From assembly GCF_011516645.4 (NCBI RefSeq), contig NZ_CP088285.1, forward strand, positions 7,520,501-7,584,500: 64,000 nucleotides of DNA, read 5' to 3'. The position numbers were made by a program, and so were the translations under genes. This document shows, piece after piece, positions 48,778 to 56,145 of this stretch. The first letter of the stretch is position 1. Each line of letters opens with the position of its first letter. Source of the DNA: Bradyrhizobium septentrionale (GTDB taxonomy: Bacteria; Pseudomonadota; Alphaproteobacteria; Rhizobiales; Xanthobacteraceae). The notes beneath the pieces were generated by a model. It ran no database searches, had not been told where the DNA came from, and saw only the letters and a list, made by a program, of their open reading frames with translations.

Positions 48778-49225
48778 CCCATGGGACGCCGCCGGCGGAG
48801 GAGTACGAGAAGGAACATCCGCCCTCCTCATCAGCACGGATGGTCGCCTTCTGATGCAGCGGCGCGACGACCTTCCCCACATTTCCGATCCGGGAAAGAT
48901 CAGCCTTTTCGGCGGACGCCGGGAAGGCACAGAGACCTTCCTGGAATGCGTGGTGCGCGAAGTCCACGAGGAGATCGGCTATTACCTGCCGCCCGAGCGT
49001 TTTGAGCTCATCGGCCGTTATTCCGGACCGGATTATGCAACGCCAGACGGCAACCTTCGCGGCGAGGTGTTTCTCGTGCGGGACGTGCCCGTCGACAAGC
49101 TGACCGTCACCGAAGGCCGCCTTGTGATCGTCGCCATCGACGAGCTCGAACGTCTCAGCGGTATGCTGGCGGCCCCCGCGGAGTATGCGCTGGCGATCTT
49201 CCTGAAACGCAAACCGATTACCTGA
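48734..49225 (+). CDS. NUDIX hydrolase, 5' end uncertain
   Basis: The frame encodes a NUDIX domain with a perfect box, GGRREGTETFLECVVREVHEEIGY (G-x5-E-x7-REVHEEIG), preceded by SALLISTDGRLLMQRRDD and followed by GEVFLVRDVPVDKLTV. Such enzymes hydrolyse nucleoside diphosphate derivatives. The only upstream start is a TTG at 48734 inside the small peptide gene, giving an unlikely Cys-rich N-terminus. In another frame the sequence just before reads TPPAEEYEKEHPP, which looks coding, so a one-base deletion near 48820 may have separated the true N-terminus. It overlaps the phosphatase remnant by 8 bases at the 3' end. Confidence 0.65.
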   Translation: MCCCARACWPSLSANPWDAAGGGVREGTSALLISTDGRLLMQRRDDLPHISDPGKISLFGGRREGTETFLECVVREVHEEIGYYLPPERFELIGRYSGPDYATPDGNLRGEVFLVRDVPVDKLTVTEGRLVIVAIDELERLSGMLAAPAEYALAIFLKRKPIT

Positions 49226-49649
49226 GGGCTGAAACCAGCTCGCGGACCCGATCATCGATCATGGCTAGCGCGACCGAGGGAAGCGCAAAATCGATATCGT
49301 CGACATGCCAATAGGTCACCCTGCCGGCAGCCTCGGGGAACCGGCGCTCAATGAGCGGACGATGCTCCGTCTCCTTGAGCGCGATCACCAGATCCGCATC
49401 GCCAAAGTCATCCAATGAACATGGCTGCGGATAGCGTGCCGCGCCCTCCGGTATGATGCCCGTTGCGCGGAGACGCTCGTCAGCAAAGCCTGACATCGGC
49501 CCGACATTGTCGGGTGATCCGAGTTCGGCCGCGCCTCTGGAGAATGCGCGCTACGCCAGGCGTTCGCCACTTGCAAGGTGATTGAACAGCTCCTCGGCGT
49601 ATCGACTGCGATAGTAGTTGCCGGTGCAAAGGAAGAGGACTCGCTTCAT
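49218..49649 (-). pseudogene. Low-molecular-weight phosphatase/arsenate-reductase-like gene with an in-frame amber codon
   Basis: From ATG 49649 the frame encodes MKRVLFLCTGNYYRSRYAEE, which holds the CX5R phosphate-binding loop (C8 to R14). At codon 33 (49551-49553) there is a TAG. The same frame then continues without a break to 49218 with RAFSRGAAELGSPDNV and GFADERLRATGI, ending in VRELVSALR, 143 codons in all and normal for the family. TAG is one base from TGG, and Trp before RAFSRG would fit. The gene is therefore broken by one nonsense change, unless the codon is read through. Confidence 0.8.
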
Positions 49650-49929
49650 GAGCATCATGATGGCCAAGCTGGGCGCTCGCGGTCAACGCCGATGCGTGCA
49701 TGTCGCAATGAGCCGCAGCCCGGGTTCGGTGTCGCCGGCAGAATGGCGGTTGCCAGCATGCCGGCAATTTCGGCTGCACTTGGGCATTTCCAACGACGCG
49801 CAGTAGTCCGCAGGAACCCAGCCTAATCCCAGACATCAGGTCTCCCCGTGAAACCATTTTGACCGGCCCGCGAAACCGGCCTGAAACATTTGGTCGGTAA
49901 ACCGTCGGCAAAAGATAAGGGGAAGTGTC

Positions 49930-50016
49930 ATGATCGAAGCCACAGTCATCGGGCTGCTGCTTTTGAGCGCGGCTATCTTTAGCGCCCACGTCTACGACGC
50001 CATCCACACCCATTGA
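49930..50016 (+). CDS. Putative 28-residue single-span membrane peptide, paralogue of 48488
   Basis: ATG at 49930 behind AAGGGGAAG encodes MIEATVIGLLLLSAAIFSAH, followed by eight residues (VYDAIHTH) and TGA at 50014-50016. The hydrophobic core (residues 5-18) and the AIF-x-AH motif match the peptide at 48488-48577. The spacing between ribosome-binding site and ATG is also alike. The C-terminus is short and His-containing. Function unknown; it belongs to a family of tiny membrane proteins. Confidence 0.6.
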   Translation: MIEATVIGLLLLSAAIFSAHVYDAIHTH

Positions 50017-50464
50017 AGATGGGTGTCGTCGGCCCCTCATGTTTCCCTCTGAAGCATGAATACCGCGCTGGCTGATCTTCGCCTGCGGGTTATTTGACAG
50101 GTCGCTCAGTTCCCGAACACCCTACCGCGATAGTGCGCGGCACCGACCTGACCCGGCGCGCATTTTGGGCGACGCGTCTACCCAACGAATGATCGAACCT
50201 TCCTTGCCGGAGACCGTGCGAGTGAACCGCGACTCCGTGACGCGGGCCGCAATCTACGACGGCTGGCGCGTCGGGGCTGTTTCTTGCGCAAGACGTCGGT
50301 CAAGCCGGGCTTTCCTCGACCGAGGTGGTCAAGCTAACCGCATTGGAGTGGCATGAACTGTGCAACTGATTGGCTGCCGGGAATTTCAGTGTCCCGGTTC
50401 GGGAATAAGCGGTCACCTGGTGTGTATTCTTAGGACCGGCGGACCGCCATTTTGGGAGGTATCG
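50017..50464. other. Intergenic region with no convincing gene
   Basis: A 448-base stretch. A short open frame (50165-50356) lacks coding character and a ribosome-binding site. TTGACAG near 50094 could be a -35 box. At its end GGGAGGT (50454-50460) is the ribosome-binding site of the next gene. Confidence 0.35.
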
Positions 50465-50683
50465 TTGCATTACACAGCACATCAACAAGCCAGGTTCCTC
50501 GTTCGGCGAGGAAGCGCTGACTGGATGGTTTATGATCGGGAACTCAAGGGGCCGGCGCAGCTCAAAAAAAATGGCCCGTTCGCCGAGAAGCTAACGAAGG
50601 AGCAGGCCGAATACGTCAAGCAGACGCTGACGGAATCCCTCATTGCGCAGGGATCCCGATCCAATCCAGAGCGCGTACCATGA
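50465..50683 (+). CDS. Small protein of unknown function
   Basis: A 72-residue protein from a TTG at 50465, four bases after a strong GGGAGGT: HYTAHQQARFLVRRGSADWM, then VYDRELKGPAQL and KLTKEQAEYVKQTLTESL. The frame is open to 50360 with an ATG there, but the ribosome-binding site decides for TTG. The text resembles small rhizobial proteins predicted to be cytosolic. The stop overlaps the next ATG (ATGA at 50680-50683), so the two are coupled. Function unknown. Confidence 0.6.
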   Translation: MHYTAHQQARFLVRRGSADWMVYDRELKGPAQLKKNGPFAEKLTKEQAEYVKQTLTESLIAQGSRSNPERVP

Positions 50684-50901
50684 CGCCGCGCTACGCTGGC
50701 CCCGTTCTACGCGACGATCTGGCTCGTTTGCGTGAGTTGGCAGCGCATTGTGAAAGGCGCGCTTCGGAAGCGCGCCATGCCGACGATCGCATCGCATGGC
50801 TTGCGTTGGCCAGAGATTGGCTGGCGCTCGCGCAGTCCAACTCACTCACAGACTCTACGCTCCGCGATAGCCGCGGTGCATCCGATTTACTGCAACGATA
50901 A
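50680..50901 (+). CDS. Small helical protein of unknown function
   Basis: A 73-residue protein: RDDLARLRELAAHCERRASE, then ARHADDRIAWLALARDWLAL. The Leu/Ala/Arg helix with WLALARDW is a pattern I associate with a frequent family of small Bradyrhizobium proteins. It is translationally coupled to the previous gene. Its last 47 bases overlap the opposite-strand gene at 50855-51037, so the last 15 residues are less certain. Confidence 0.6.
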   Translation: MTPRYAGPVLRDDLARLRELAAHCERRASEARHADDRIAWLALARDWLALAQSNSLTDSTLRDSRGASDLLQR

Positions 50902-51037
50902 GACTGGGCTGTTCAAGTACCTCAACCAGTCGGTCAAGGATCAGCCGTTCATTGGTGCGCGGCCGAGGTTCGAGATACTCTTCAAGAATTTCCTGGGCGG
51001 CGCTTACGGCCTGCAGAGCGATGTCTTCATCCGACAT
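50855..51037 (-). CDS. Small acidic/helical protein of unknown function
   Basis: From ATG 51037 (behind CTTGGAG) it encodes 60 residues beginning MSDEDIALQAVSAAQEILEE, continuing YLEPRPRTNERLILDRLVEV. The composition is coding-like and suggests a helical bundle. An ATG 33 bases upstream is in frame but lies within the inverted repeat at 51053-51069 and lacks a ribosome-binding site. It converges with the preceding gene, overlapping 47 bases. Function unknown. Confidence 0.55.
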   Translation of the reverse strand: MSDEDIALQAVSAAQEILEEYLEPRPRTNERLILDRLVEVLEQPSLIVAVNRMHRGYRGA

Positions 51038-51052
51038 TCTCGAGTCTCCAAG

Positions 51053-51069
51053 ATTAACTCGGTTAATCA
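51053..51069. promoter_or_regulatory. Perfect 7-bp inverted repeat before a small gene
   Basis: GATTAAC at 51053-51059 and GTTAATC at 51063-51069 around TCG. It lies 16-32 bases ahead of the ATG at 51037, between the likely promoter and the ribosome-binding site. It could be an operator or a leader hairpin in the leftward transcript. No cognate regulator is known. Confidence 0.35.
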
Positions 51070-51172
51070 TTCTGGGGGCGGATAGTTCCCAATTGCGATC
51101 ACCGATCCCAACGAGCCTGGATAACGATCCGAATATTCGAGGAGAAAATTTGAGAAGCAGTGGTACGGCGCG

Positions 51173-51484
51173 CCCAGCTCAGGGGGTGAGCTGGGGCTAA
51201 TGGCGACATCGGAGGCTGTAGCGGCCAACCTCCGACCATGACGTTACGACTCTTTCTAATTTCATCCATCAGGATTCGCTGTTGCTGCAGCGCGCTACCA
51301 CCTTTGCGCCACGGGCCAGACTATCGCGCCGCTGGTTGGGGCTAGTTCAGAATGGCAATTGCCACGCGCATTTGCAGATTTACTGTATCCCTAGTCGTGC
51401 GGATTGGCCGACATCCACACCACACCCCGACCATCGCGCGATAAGGGATCGCCGCTCCGGGCCACGGAGCGACGGTCCCGCCCA
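51173..51484. repeat. Copy A of a duplicated noncoding element
   Basis: This stretch aligns from end to end with 55783-56107, with shared blocks such as cggaggctgtagcggccaac, gcgctaccacctttgcgcca and gtgcggattggccga. It begins with cccagctca/tgagctggg (a hairpin kept in both copies) and ends with gctccg/cggagc around a short loop. No frame is conserved between copies, so it appears to be noncoding. A small gene starts 15 bases after it. Confidence 0.75.
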
Positions 51485-51498
51485 CCTCACCAAACAAG

Positions 51499-51762
51499 AT
51501 GGAGAGGGCATTACGGATCGAGGTTTTTCAATTGCGCGGCTTCAATCATTTGCCAACCGAACAGCCAATTTTTCAGATCGGCGATCGGGTCCACCTGAGC
51601 GAACTCGGCGCTAGTCGAATGAAGAGAGCCCTCTATACGGCCGGATCGGTCGTTGGCGCGGGCAAGGCAAGTAAATTCGCTGTTCGCGTGCTGTTTGACG
51701 GCATGAAAACGCCGGTCAGCCTTCATCAAAGCTATCTTGAGCTCGACATCGGAAAACCGTGA
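51499..51762 (+). CDS. Small SH3-like protein of unknown function
   Basis: An 87-residue frame; the coding-like part starts near residue 22: PIFQIGDRVHLSELGASRMK, then GKASKFAVRVLFDGMKTPVS and LHQSYLEL. GDRV...VRVLFDG is reminiscent of small beta-barrel (KOW/SH3-like) proteins seen in Bradyrhizobium. The ATG at 51499 is the first start; a later TTG is possible, and no strong ribosome-binding site decides. It lies 15 bases after repeat copy A and 60 before a small membrane protein gene. Confidence 0.55.
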   Translation: MERALRIEVFQLRGFNHLPTEQPIFQIGDRVHLSELGASRMKRALYTAGSVVGAGKASKFAVRVLFDGMKTPVSLHQSYLELDIGKP

Positions 51763-51822
51763 AAATTCACCGCAGGTTCGCCTACTCTCTCCTGATTGGA
51801 ACGTGCAGAGAAGCTGCCCGAC

Positions 51823-51990
51823 ATGGACCGGTCCTACTATCTCCTGGTCCTTGCTGTTGTCCTGACCCTCGTTGCCTTTGGCCTGCATGGTAGCCTCTAC
51901 CGGAGGGATACGCGGAAGGATGAGAAGCTGAACCGACTGATCGATGAGCGCATCGAGCGGCTGGACCTGAAGCGCCCAAAGAAGGACTAG
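51823..51990 (+). CDS. Small membrane protein with charged tail, paralogue of 57201
   Basis: A 55-residue protein: MDRSYYLLVLAVVLTLVAFG spans the membrane once, and LHGSLYRRDTRKDEKLNRLI plus DERIERLDLKRPKKD forms a charged cytosolic helix. It matches the 97-residue protein at 57201-57494 over nearly its whole length (AFGLHG/AYGLHG, LYR, ELNRL/KLNRL, DER..RL.LKR). The TAG stop lies exactly at the left end of the insertion sequence, which duplicated the target so that the stop survived. Function unknown. Confidence 0.65.
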   Translation: MDRSYYLLVLAVVLTLVAFGLHGSLYRRDTRKDEKLNRLIDERIERLDLKRPKKD

Positions 51991-52849
51991 GTGGTGTGGA
52001 CTCTAAGGATTCCCTTTTAGGAGCAAATCAGATTCAAGGCTGCTTTTGGGGAGGCAGCCTTGGGTGTGATGGACCGTTTGGTATTGAGCGACGCGGCGTG
52101 GGAGCGGATAGCGCCGCTGATCATAGGGCGCCCCGATCAGAAGGGCTCCACCGGGCGCGACAACCGGATGTTCGTGGAAGGTGTGCTGTGGATCGTGCGC
52201 ACGGGGTCTCCCTGGCGCGATCTCCCGGAGGTGTTTGGCGATTGGAACAGCGTGTTCCGGCGCTTCAGTCGATGGAGCATCAAGGGTGTTTGGTGTCGGA
52301 TCTTCGAGGCGATGTCCGATGATCCGGACTTCGAATATCTGATCGTCGATTCCACCATCGTTCGGGCGCATCAGCACGCCGCCGGCGCCAAAAAGGGGGG
52401 TCTGAAGATCAAGCGGAAGATCAAGCGATCGGCCGCTCGCGCGGCGGTCTGAGCACCAAGATACATATGGCCGTTCGAGGCTTGGGATGTCCGGTGCGGT
52501 TCACGCTTACCGCAGGTCAGAAGGGCGATGCACCGCAAGCCGCCGCATTGATCGAAGGCTTATCCGCCGAGGTCGTCATGGCCGATACGGCCTATGACGC
52601 CGATCACTTGCGCCAAGCCATCGCCGCCAAAGGCGCGCTCGCAGTCATCCCCAACAACCCGTCACGCGCGCTCAAATATCCGCTCGACAAGCATCTCTAT
52701 GCCCAGCGTCATCTCGTCGAATGCTGCTTCTCAAAGCTCAAGCAGTTCCGACGCGTCGCAACCCGCTTCGAAAAGACCGCCCGAAATTATCGCGCCGTCG
52801 TCACCCTCGCAGCCATCGTCTTATGGATGCGATAAGTGTCCACACCACC
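51990..52849. mobile_element. IS5-family (IS427-like) insertion sequence
   Basis: The ends carry a 12-bp perfect inverted repeat, GGTGGTGTGGAC at the left and its complement at the right, further similar for a few bases. Flanking sequence is ggaCTAG on the left and CTAGtcc on the right; removal restores GGACTAGTCC. The duplicated target is TA or CTAG, depending on which terminal bases are counted, as in IS427-group elements. About 860 bp with one transposase made by frameshifting. It appears complete and recent because the ends and frames are intact. Confidence 0.9.
52069..52835 (+). CDS. IS5-family transposase, two frames joined by -1 frameshift
   Basis: The first frame (52069-52452) gives MDRLVLSDAAWERIAPLIIG, WIVRTGSPWRDLP and the first catalytic Asp in FEYLIVDSTIVRAH. 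The second frame, ending at 52835, gives EDQAIGRSRGGLSTKIH, the second Asp in VVMADTAYDADHL and the Glu in LVECCFSKLKQFRRVATRFEK. The join is at AAAAAGGGGGG (52390-52400): slipping back one base leads from KKGG into SEDQAEDQAIG. The DDE triad is complete after the shift. ATG 52069 is preferred to TTG 52060. Confidence 0.9.
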
Positions 52850-52998
52850 TAGTCCACCCCCGAACGCGCTCGGGTACAGCGCGTTGACGTTTGAGCGCTT
52901 GCTGCATAGAAAGCGACGACCGTTGGGTAGCAAGCTGGTAGCACAGTTCTAGATCTGTGCTGCCGACGCAGACAAAAAGCCTAACGATTTCAAGGTTT

Positions 52999-53088
52999 GG
53001 AAGGGTGGCCGAGCGGTTTAAGGCACCGGTCTTGAAAACCGGCGTGCCCGCAAGGGTACCGTGGGTTCGAATCCCACCCCTTCCGCCA
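52999..53088 (+). tRNA. tRNA-Ser (anticodon UGA)
   Basis: The acceptor stem ggaaggg (52999-53005) pairs with cccttcc (53078-53084), with discriminator G and encoded CCA (53086-53088). The anticodon loop cttgaaa contains TGA, and the long variable arm typical of serine tRNAs is present (gtgcccgcaagggtac). The T-loop ttcgaat is intact. 90 bases long. It stands just after the insertion sequence and before the accessory genes, a common site for island integration. Confidence 0.96.
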
Positions 53089-53164
53089 CCGGCGAAGACG
53101 GCCAAAGCCGGCAATGAAATGGCGAGCCAGCTCAGGACCTATGTGGGAGACAGATGGCTGTGCT

Positions 53165-54313
53165 TTATTGAGGCTTGGTCAGGAACGAACTCTGTGTCCA
53201 GGTAGCGCCCGCCATGGCTGCCACGATCTGACCGCCGCCGACCAGACCGGAGCTACCGGCCAGATATTGGTTGAGCAGCGCGAAGCTCTGATTTGCTTGC
53301 TGCGCACTGGGCGAGCCTCCTTGATCCCACCAAGCGCTCGTCTGCGGCGCGGTGGTCGCCAGCGGGCTGCTCTGCTGCAACTGGGCAGACGGCGATGTCA
53401 GTCCACTGGTGACCTCCGGGGAAGTCAGGGAGTGGCTGGTCATCGGCAGCCCCATGGCGTTCAGGATGCCGCTATCGTAGGGGGCGGCGGTCGTTGTAAC
53501 ACTCGTCCCCGGGTCCGTTCCGGTCCCCGGTGAATCGGAGGTTTGCGTGACCGACGGTGCGACGTTCGGGGTGGTTGGCGTCGTGGGGGATGTGGGCGTG
53601 GTCGGTTGCGTCGGAGTCGTGGGGGCAGAAGTGCCCTTCAGCGGAGGCGGCAGATCGGCCTGCAACTGCGCAGACGTCATCGAGGTGAAGTAAAGGGTCT
53701 GGTAACTCGTCGTCAGTTCAACCCAATCGCTCATCCCGGCACCGGGATTGTTGGAGAACCCATCGACGTATGAGGCAGTAGGGTTTAGCCACCAATCAGC
53801 TCCCAGATCGGCAACGAGATGCTCATTCGGATCAGTGGTCCTCATGTCGGCTTGGACGTAGACACCATCGATCGTTCCGGCAGTGTAGCTCCCGCGCGAG
53901 CCCGGCCAGAAATGGTCGTTGTATCCACTGAGCGGCGCAGCGCCCATCGCGCTGCCATCCGCCTGCCTTGTCACGCTCCAGGCAGAGTTCGTGTTGCCGG
54001 AAAAATCGGCGAGAAACTGAGCTCCGGCGATGGGGTCAGTCGCCTGATCTTGTACGAGGACCCAGCCGCCACCTTTCAGATGCACCCACGTCTGGAAGTT
54101 CGCGATCTGAACGTTGGCCGGATTGGAATCGTTGGTCGCTCCGGATTTGGGATAAACCTGTCCCCACCCTGTGACGGAGGTGAAATTGGAGGGCGGGGTG
54201 CTGCCTGTATGGCCGGTGCTGCCACCGTACCAAGAGTAGCTTGAGGGGACGCCAAGCGGAAACCCATCGCTGTTGCCTGGCGTATTTTGATAGATGACAT
54301 CGGTCAGCGCCAC
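53165..54313 (-). CDS. Large Trp/Gly-rich protein with Thr-Pro linker, function unknown
   Basis: A 382-residue protein. Residues 1-220 form a Trp-, Gly- and Asn-rich domain (LTDVIYQNTPGNSDGFPLGV, GGGWVLVQDQATDPIAGAQF, GYNDHFWPGSRGSYTAG) that looks like a secreted beta-sandwich. A Thr/Pro repeat linker (about 222-256) leads to a Ser/Gln/Gly-rich C-terminus. There is no N-terminal signal peptide; MALTDVIYQNT starts directly, and type I secretion through a C-terminal signal would fit. GC content is lower than in neighbouring core genes. I recognise the N-terminal domain from other rhizobial unknowns but know no function. Confidence 0.8.
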   Translation of the reverse strand: MALTDVIYQNTPGNSDGFPLGVPSSYSWYGGSTGHTGSTPPSNFTSVTGWGQVYPKSGATNDSNPANVQIANFQTWVHLKGGGWVLVQDQATDPIAGAQFLADFSGNTNSAWSVTRQADGSAMGAAPLSGYNDHFWPGSRGSYTAGTIDGVYVQADMRTTDPNEHLVADLGADWWLNPTASYVDGFSNNPGAGMSDWVELTTSYQTLYFTSMTSAQLQADLPPPLKGTSAPTTPTQPTTPTSPTTPTTPNVAPSVTQTSDSPGTGTDPGTSVTTTAAPYDSGILNAMGLPMTSHSLTSPEVTSGLTSPSAQLQQSSPLATTAPQTSAWWDQGGSPSAQQANQSFALLNQYLAGSSGLVGGGQIVAAMAGATWTQSSFLTKPQ

Positions 54314-54677
54314 TCTGGTTCTCCATTACAGACCAAGTAAGGACGAGGAATTCCAATGCCGCGCATCAGAGACGTGCGACAAATTGCATGCTCGCAACCT
54401 TGAGTCGCGAACAGATTCCAATGACTGTGGCCTCGAACCGCGAGGAAATTTCAAAGCAGGCGGGTTTAATGGTAGGTCCCCCCCGGCTGCTACGCCCGTT
54501 GGTTAATGAGTGAGTATGGCAAAAAAAACAAGCTAGCATGGCGATAATTAGACGCGGACAACCGGTGGCATCAACGGCATGTGCCTGCCGTAGCGGAACG
54601 CTTGCCGCTCTGGGCGGCCGTCTTCGGTGCAACGTTCTTCGCCCGGATCAATCGTTGTAGTTCTATCACTTAATTTC
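54314..54677. other. Intergenic region, low coding potential
   Basis: A 364-base, comparatively AT-rich stretch upstream of the large unknown gene. It contains an eight-C run near 54478 and an A8 run near 54521. Short open frames here lack ribosome-binding sites and coding character. Probably a leader or promoter region for the leftward gene. Confidence 0.35.
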
Positions 54678-54920
54678 TCAGGCCGATACGCGAGGTGCCT
54701 CCGCGCGCTCCACAGCAGCCGCAAATTCAAACTTGGGGTAGGCGTTCAGAGGGCTTACAGGCGAAGCGTTCAACACTTCAACGCCAAGCTTCTTTAACAA
54801 TGGCGCCTGCGCATCCAGTACTTGCCGCCAGCGGACCACGCTCACGATTCCCTTATTTGGTGTGCAGTGTAATGCGGGACTGCGAACATCGTCCCCAACT
54901 GGCATGACAGGATTGGCCAC
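54678..54920 (-). CDS. Possible small protein or gene fragment
   Basis: An 80-residue frame beginning MANPVMPVGDDVRSPALHC. The central part (GIVSVVRWRQVLDAQAPLLK, KLGVEVLNASPVSPLNAYPK) has coding-like composition, but the N-terminus does not resemble a natural start and no ribosome-binding site is clear. It could be the 3' remnant of a longer gene. Family not recognised. Confidence 0.35.
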   Translation of the reverse strand: MANPVMPVGDDVRSPALHCTPNKGIVSVVRWRQVLDAQAPLLKKLGVEVLNASPVSPLNAYPKFEFAAAVERAEAPRVSA

Positions 54921-54968
54921 TCGATGCCATTCAGCGCGGGTTGGAAGTTGTGATTCTGACGGGTACGC

Positions 54969-55340
54969 TTAGAATTTACGTCCGGAGGATTCCATTTTTT
55001 TGCATTGCCCGCTGACTGTAAGTGATTTCCCTTCCGACGACAGGGTTTTGGTAGCTTTGCCTGATTGTCGGGAAATAGTGATCGAAAGCGAGGCTGCTTG
55101 ATCCTTTCCACCGATAGTAATTTTTATCGGGCCATCGAAGGAGAAGGAATCTTGGTTCACTCTCCAACCTCCTGCTGTATCGATGTAGTATTGGAGGGTC
55201 GACGCGGCCATGCTCCAATCGTCAGTTGAAGCGAGCGGAAAATCGCACTCCAATGCTGCGACCGGAGTTTCCGTATGACCTTCCAGGGTCAACGCTCCTA
55301 AGGCCAGAAGCGATAGAAATCCATTTCGTATGACTTGCAC
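54969..55340 (-). CDS. Secreted small protein of unknown function
   Basis: A 123-residue protein with signal peptide (VIRNGFLSLLALGALTLEG, cleavage near HTETPVAA). The mature part is a probable beta protein: ALECDFPLASTDDWSMAAST, then GGWRVNQDSFSFDGPIKITI, with two Cys that could form a disulfide (ALEC and SGQCKK). Upstream codons end near 55340 with ACTCCTCGAGG as leader. It lies 56 bases beyond another secreted-protein gene in the same direction. Family not recognised. Confidence 0.65.
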   Translation of the reverse strand: MQVIRNGFLSLLALGALTLEGHTETPVAALECDFPLASTDDWSMAASTLQYYIDTAGGWRVNQDSFSFDGPIKITIGGKDQAASLSITISRQSGKATKTLSSEGKSLTVSGQCKKMESSGRKF

Positions 55341-55396
55341 GTAAAGACTCCTCGAGGCGCTTGGGCACTTTGCGGATGGGGCCCGGAAACCTTTAA

Positions 55397-55756
55397 TTAC
55401 CTGGCGTTTTTTGAATCCTGCTTGCGCCCTTGCGGGGGCACCGCCGATGGGGAGTCCCAGTCATTCATTTTCAGGCAAATGAGGAGTTCGACATAGCTTT
55501 GTACTTGCCCTGCCCCCGCCAAGAGTTCGCAACTTTCACGCGGTCCTGCCGGGACCGTTCGCCAGATCGAGTCTAGCTGTTGCCGCGCATCGGTCTCGTC
55601 ACTCACGCACTTACTCGCATCCTGGGGAAGTCCCGACGCTTTATCGTCAGCGGAAACGTCCGCGCAAAGCGCCTTGATATCGAAGTTGGGAACACTGTCT
55701 GAAATTTGCACGGGCGGCTGGCCAACGAGCAATAATCCCAAGAGTGCTGCCTTCAT
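55397..55756 (-). CDS. Secreted small Cys-containing protein of unknown function
   Basis: A 119-residue protein from ATG 55756 (behind GAGGATGATC): MKAALLGLLLVGQPPVQISD is a short signal peptide. The mature chain has FDIKALCADVSADDKASGLP, SKCVSDETDARQQLD and PRESCELLAGAGQVQSYVEL followed by LLICLK, four Cys in all. This Cys spacing recalls small periplasmic proteins common in Bradyrhizobium. The frame is open 84 bases further up, but those codons run into repeat copy B. Function unknown. Confidence 0.65.
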   Translation of the reverse strand: MKAALLGLLLVGQPPVQISDSVPNFDIKALCADVSADDKASGLPQDASKCVSDETDARQQLDSIWRTVPAGPRESCELLAGAGQVQSYVELLICLKMNDWDSPSAVPPQGRKQDSKNAR

Positions 55757-55782
55757 AAGATCATCCTCCCCGTCCGGCGTGC

Positions 55783-56107
55783 CCCAGCTCGAAGGGGATT
55801 GAGCTGGGAATGACGCGGCTTCGGAGGCTGTAGCGGCCAACCTCCGCCCACGACGTTACATTGCGCCTCTTCCCTGATTTCCATCCACCATGAACCGCGA
55901 TTGCTGCGGCGCGCTACCACCTTTGCGCCAGGGCCCGGGCCTTCCCCCTATCCGCTCGCTAGTTCGGAATGGCAATTGCCGCGGGCTTTTGTCGATTTGC
56001 GACCTACCTAATCGTGCGGATTGGCCGACCCAACCCCACACACCCCGACCATGCATATCGCGCGATGAGGGATCGCCGCTCCAGCCCACAGAGCGACGGT
56101 CCCGCCC
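55783..56107. repeat. Copy B of a duplicated noncoding element
   Basis: Diverged direct copy of 51173-51484 over about 325 bases. It opens with cccagctc...gagctggg (a longer loop than in copy A) and closes with gctc/gagc around cagcccaca, where copy A has gctccg/cggagc. Internal blocks shared with A include cggaggctgtagcggccaac. It lies between the secreted-protein gene at 55397-55756 and the broken small gene at 56146. Confidence 0.75.
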
Positions 56108-56145
56108 AATCGTGGGGGCGGTCTGCCATTCCATCTTTGGATTGT

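Noticed and set aside
49480..50040. 186-residue minus-strand frame
   Set aside because: It overlaps the phosphatase remnant in another frame and the small peptide gene; no coding character.
51282..51614. Open frames within repeat copy A
   Set aside because: The frames are not kept in copy B, so they are incidental.
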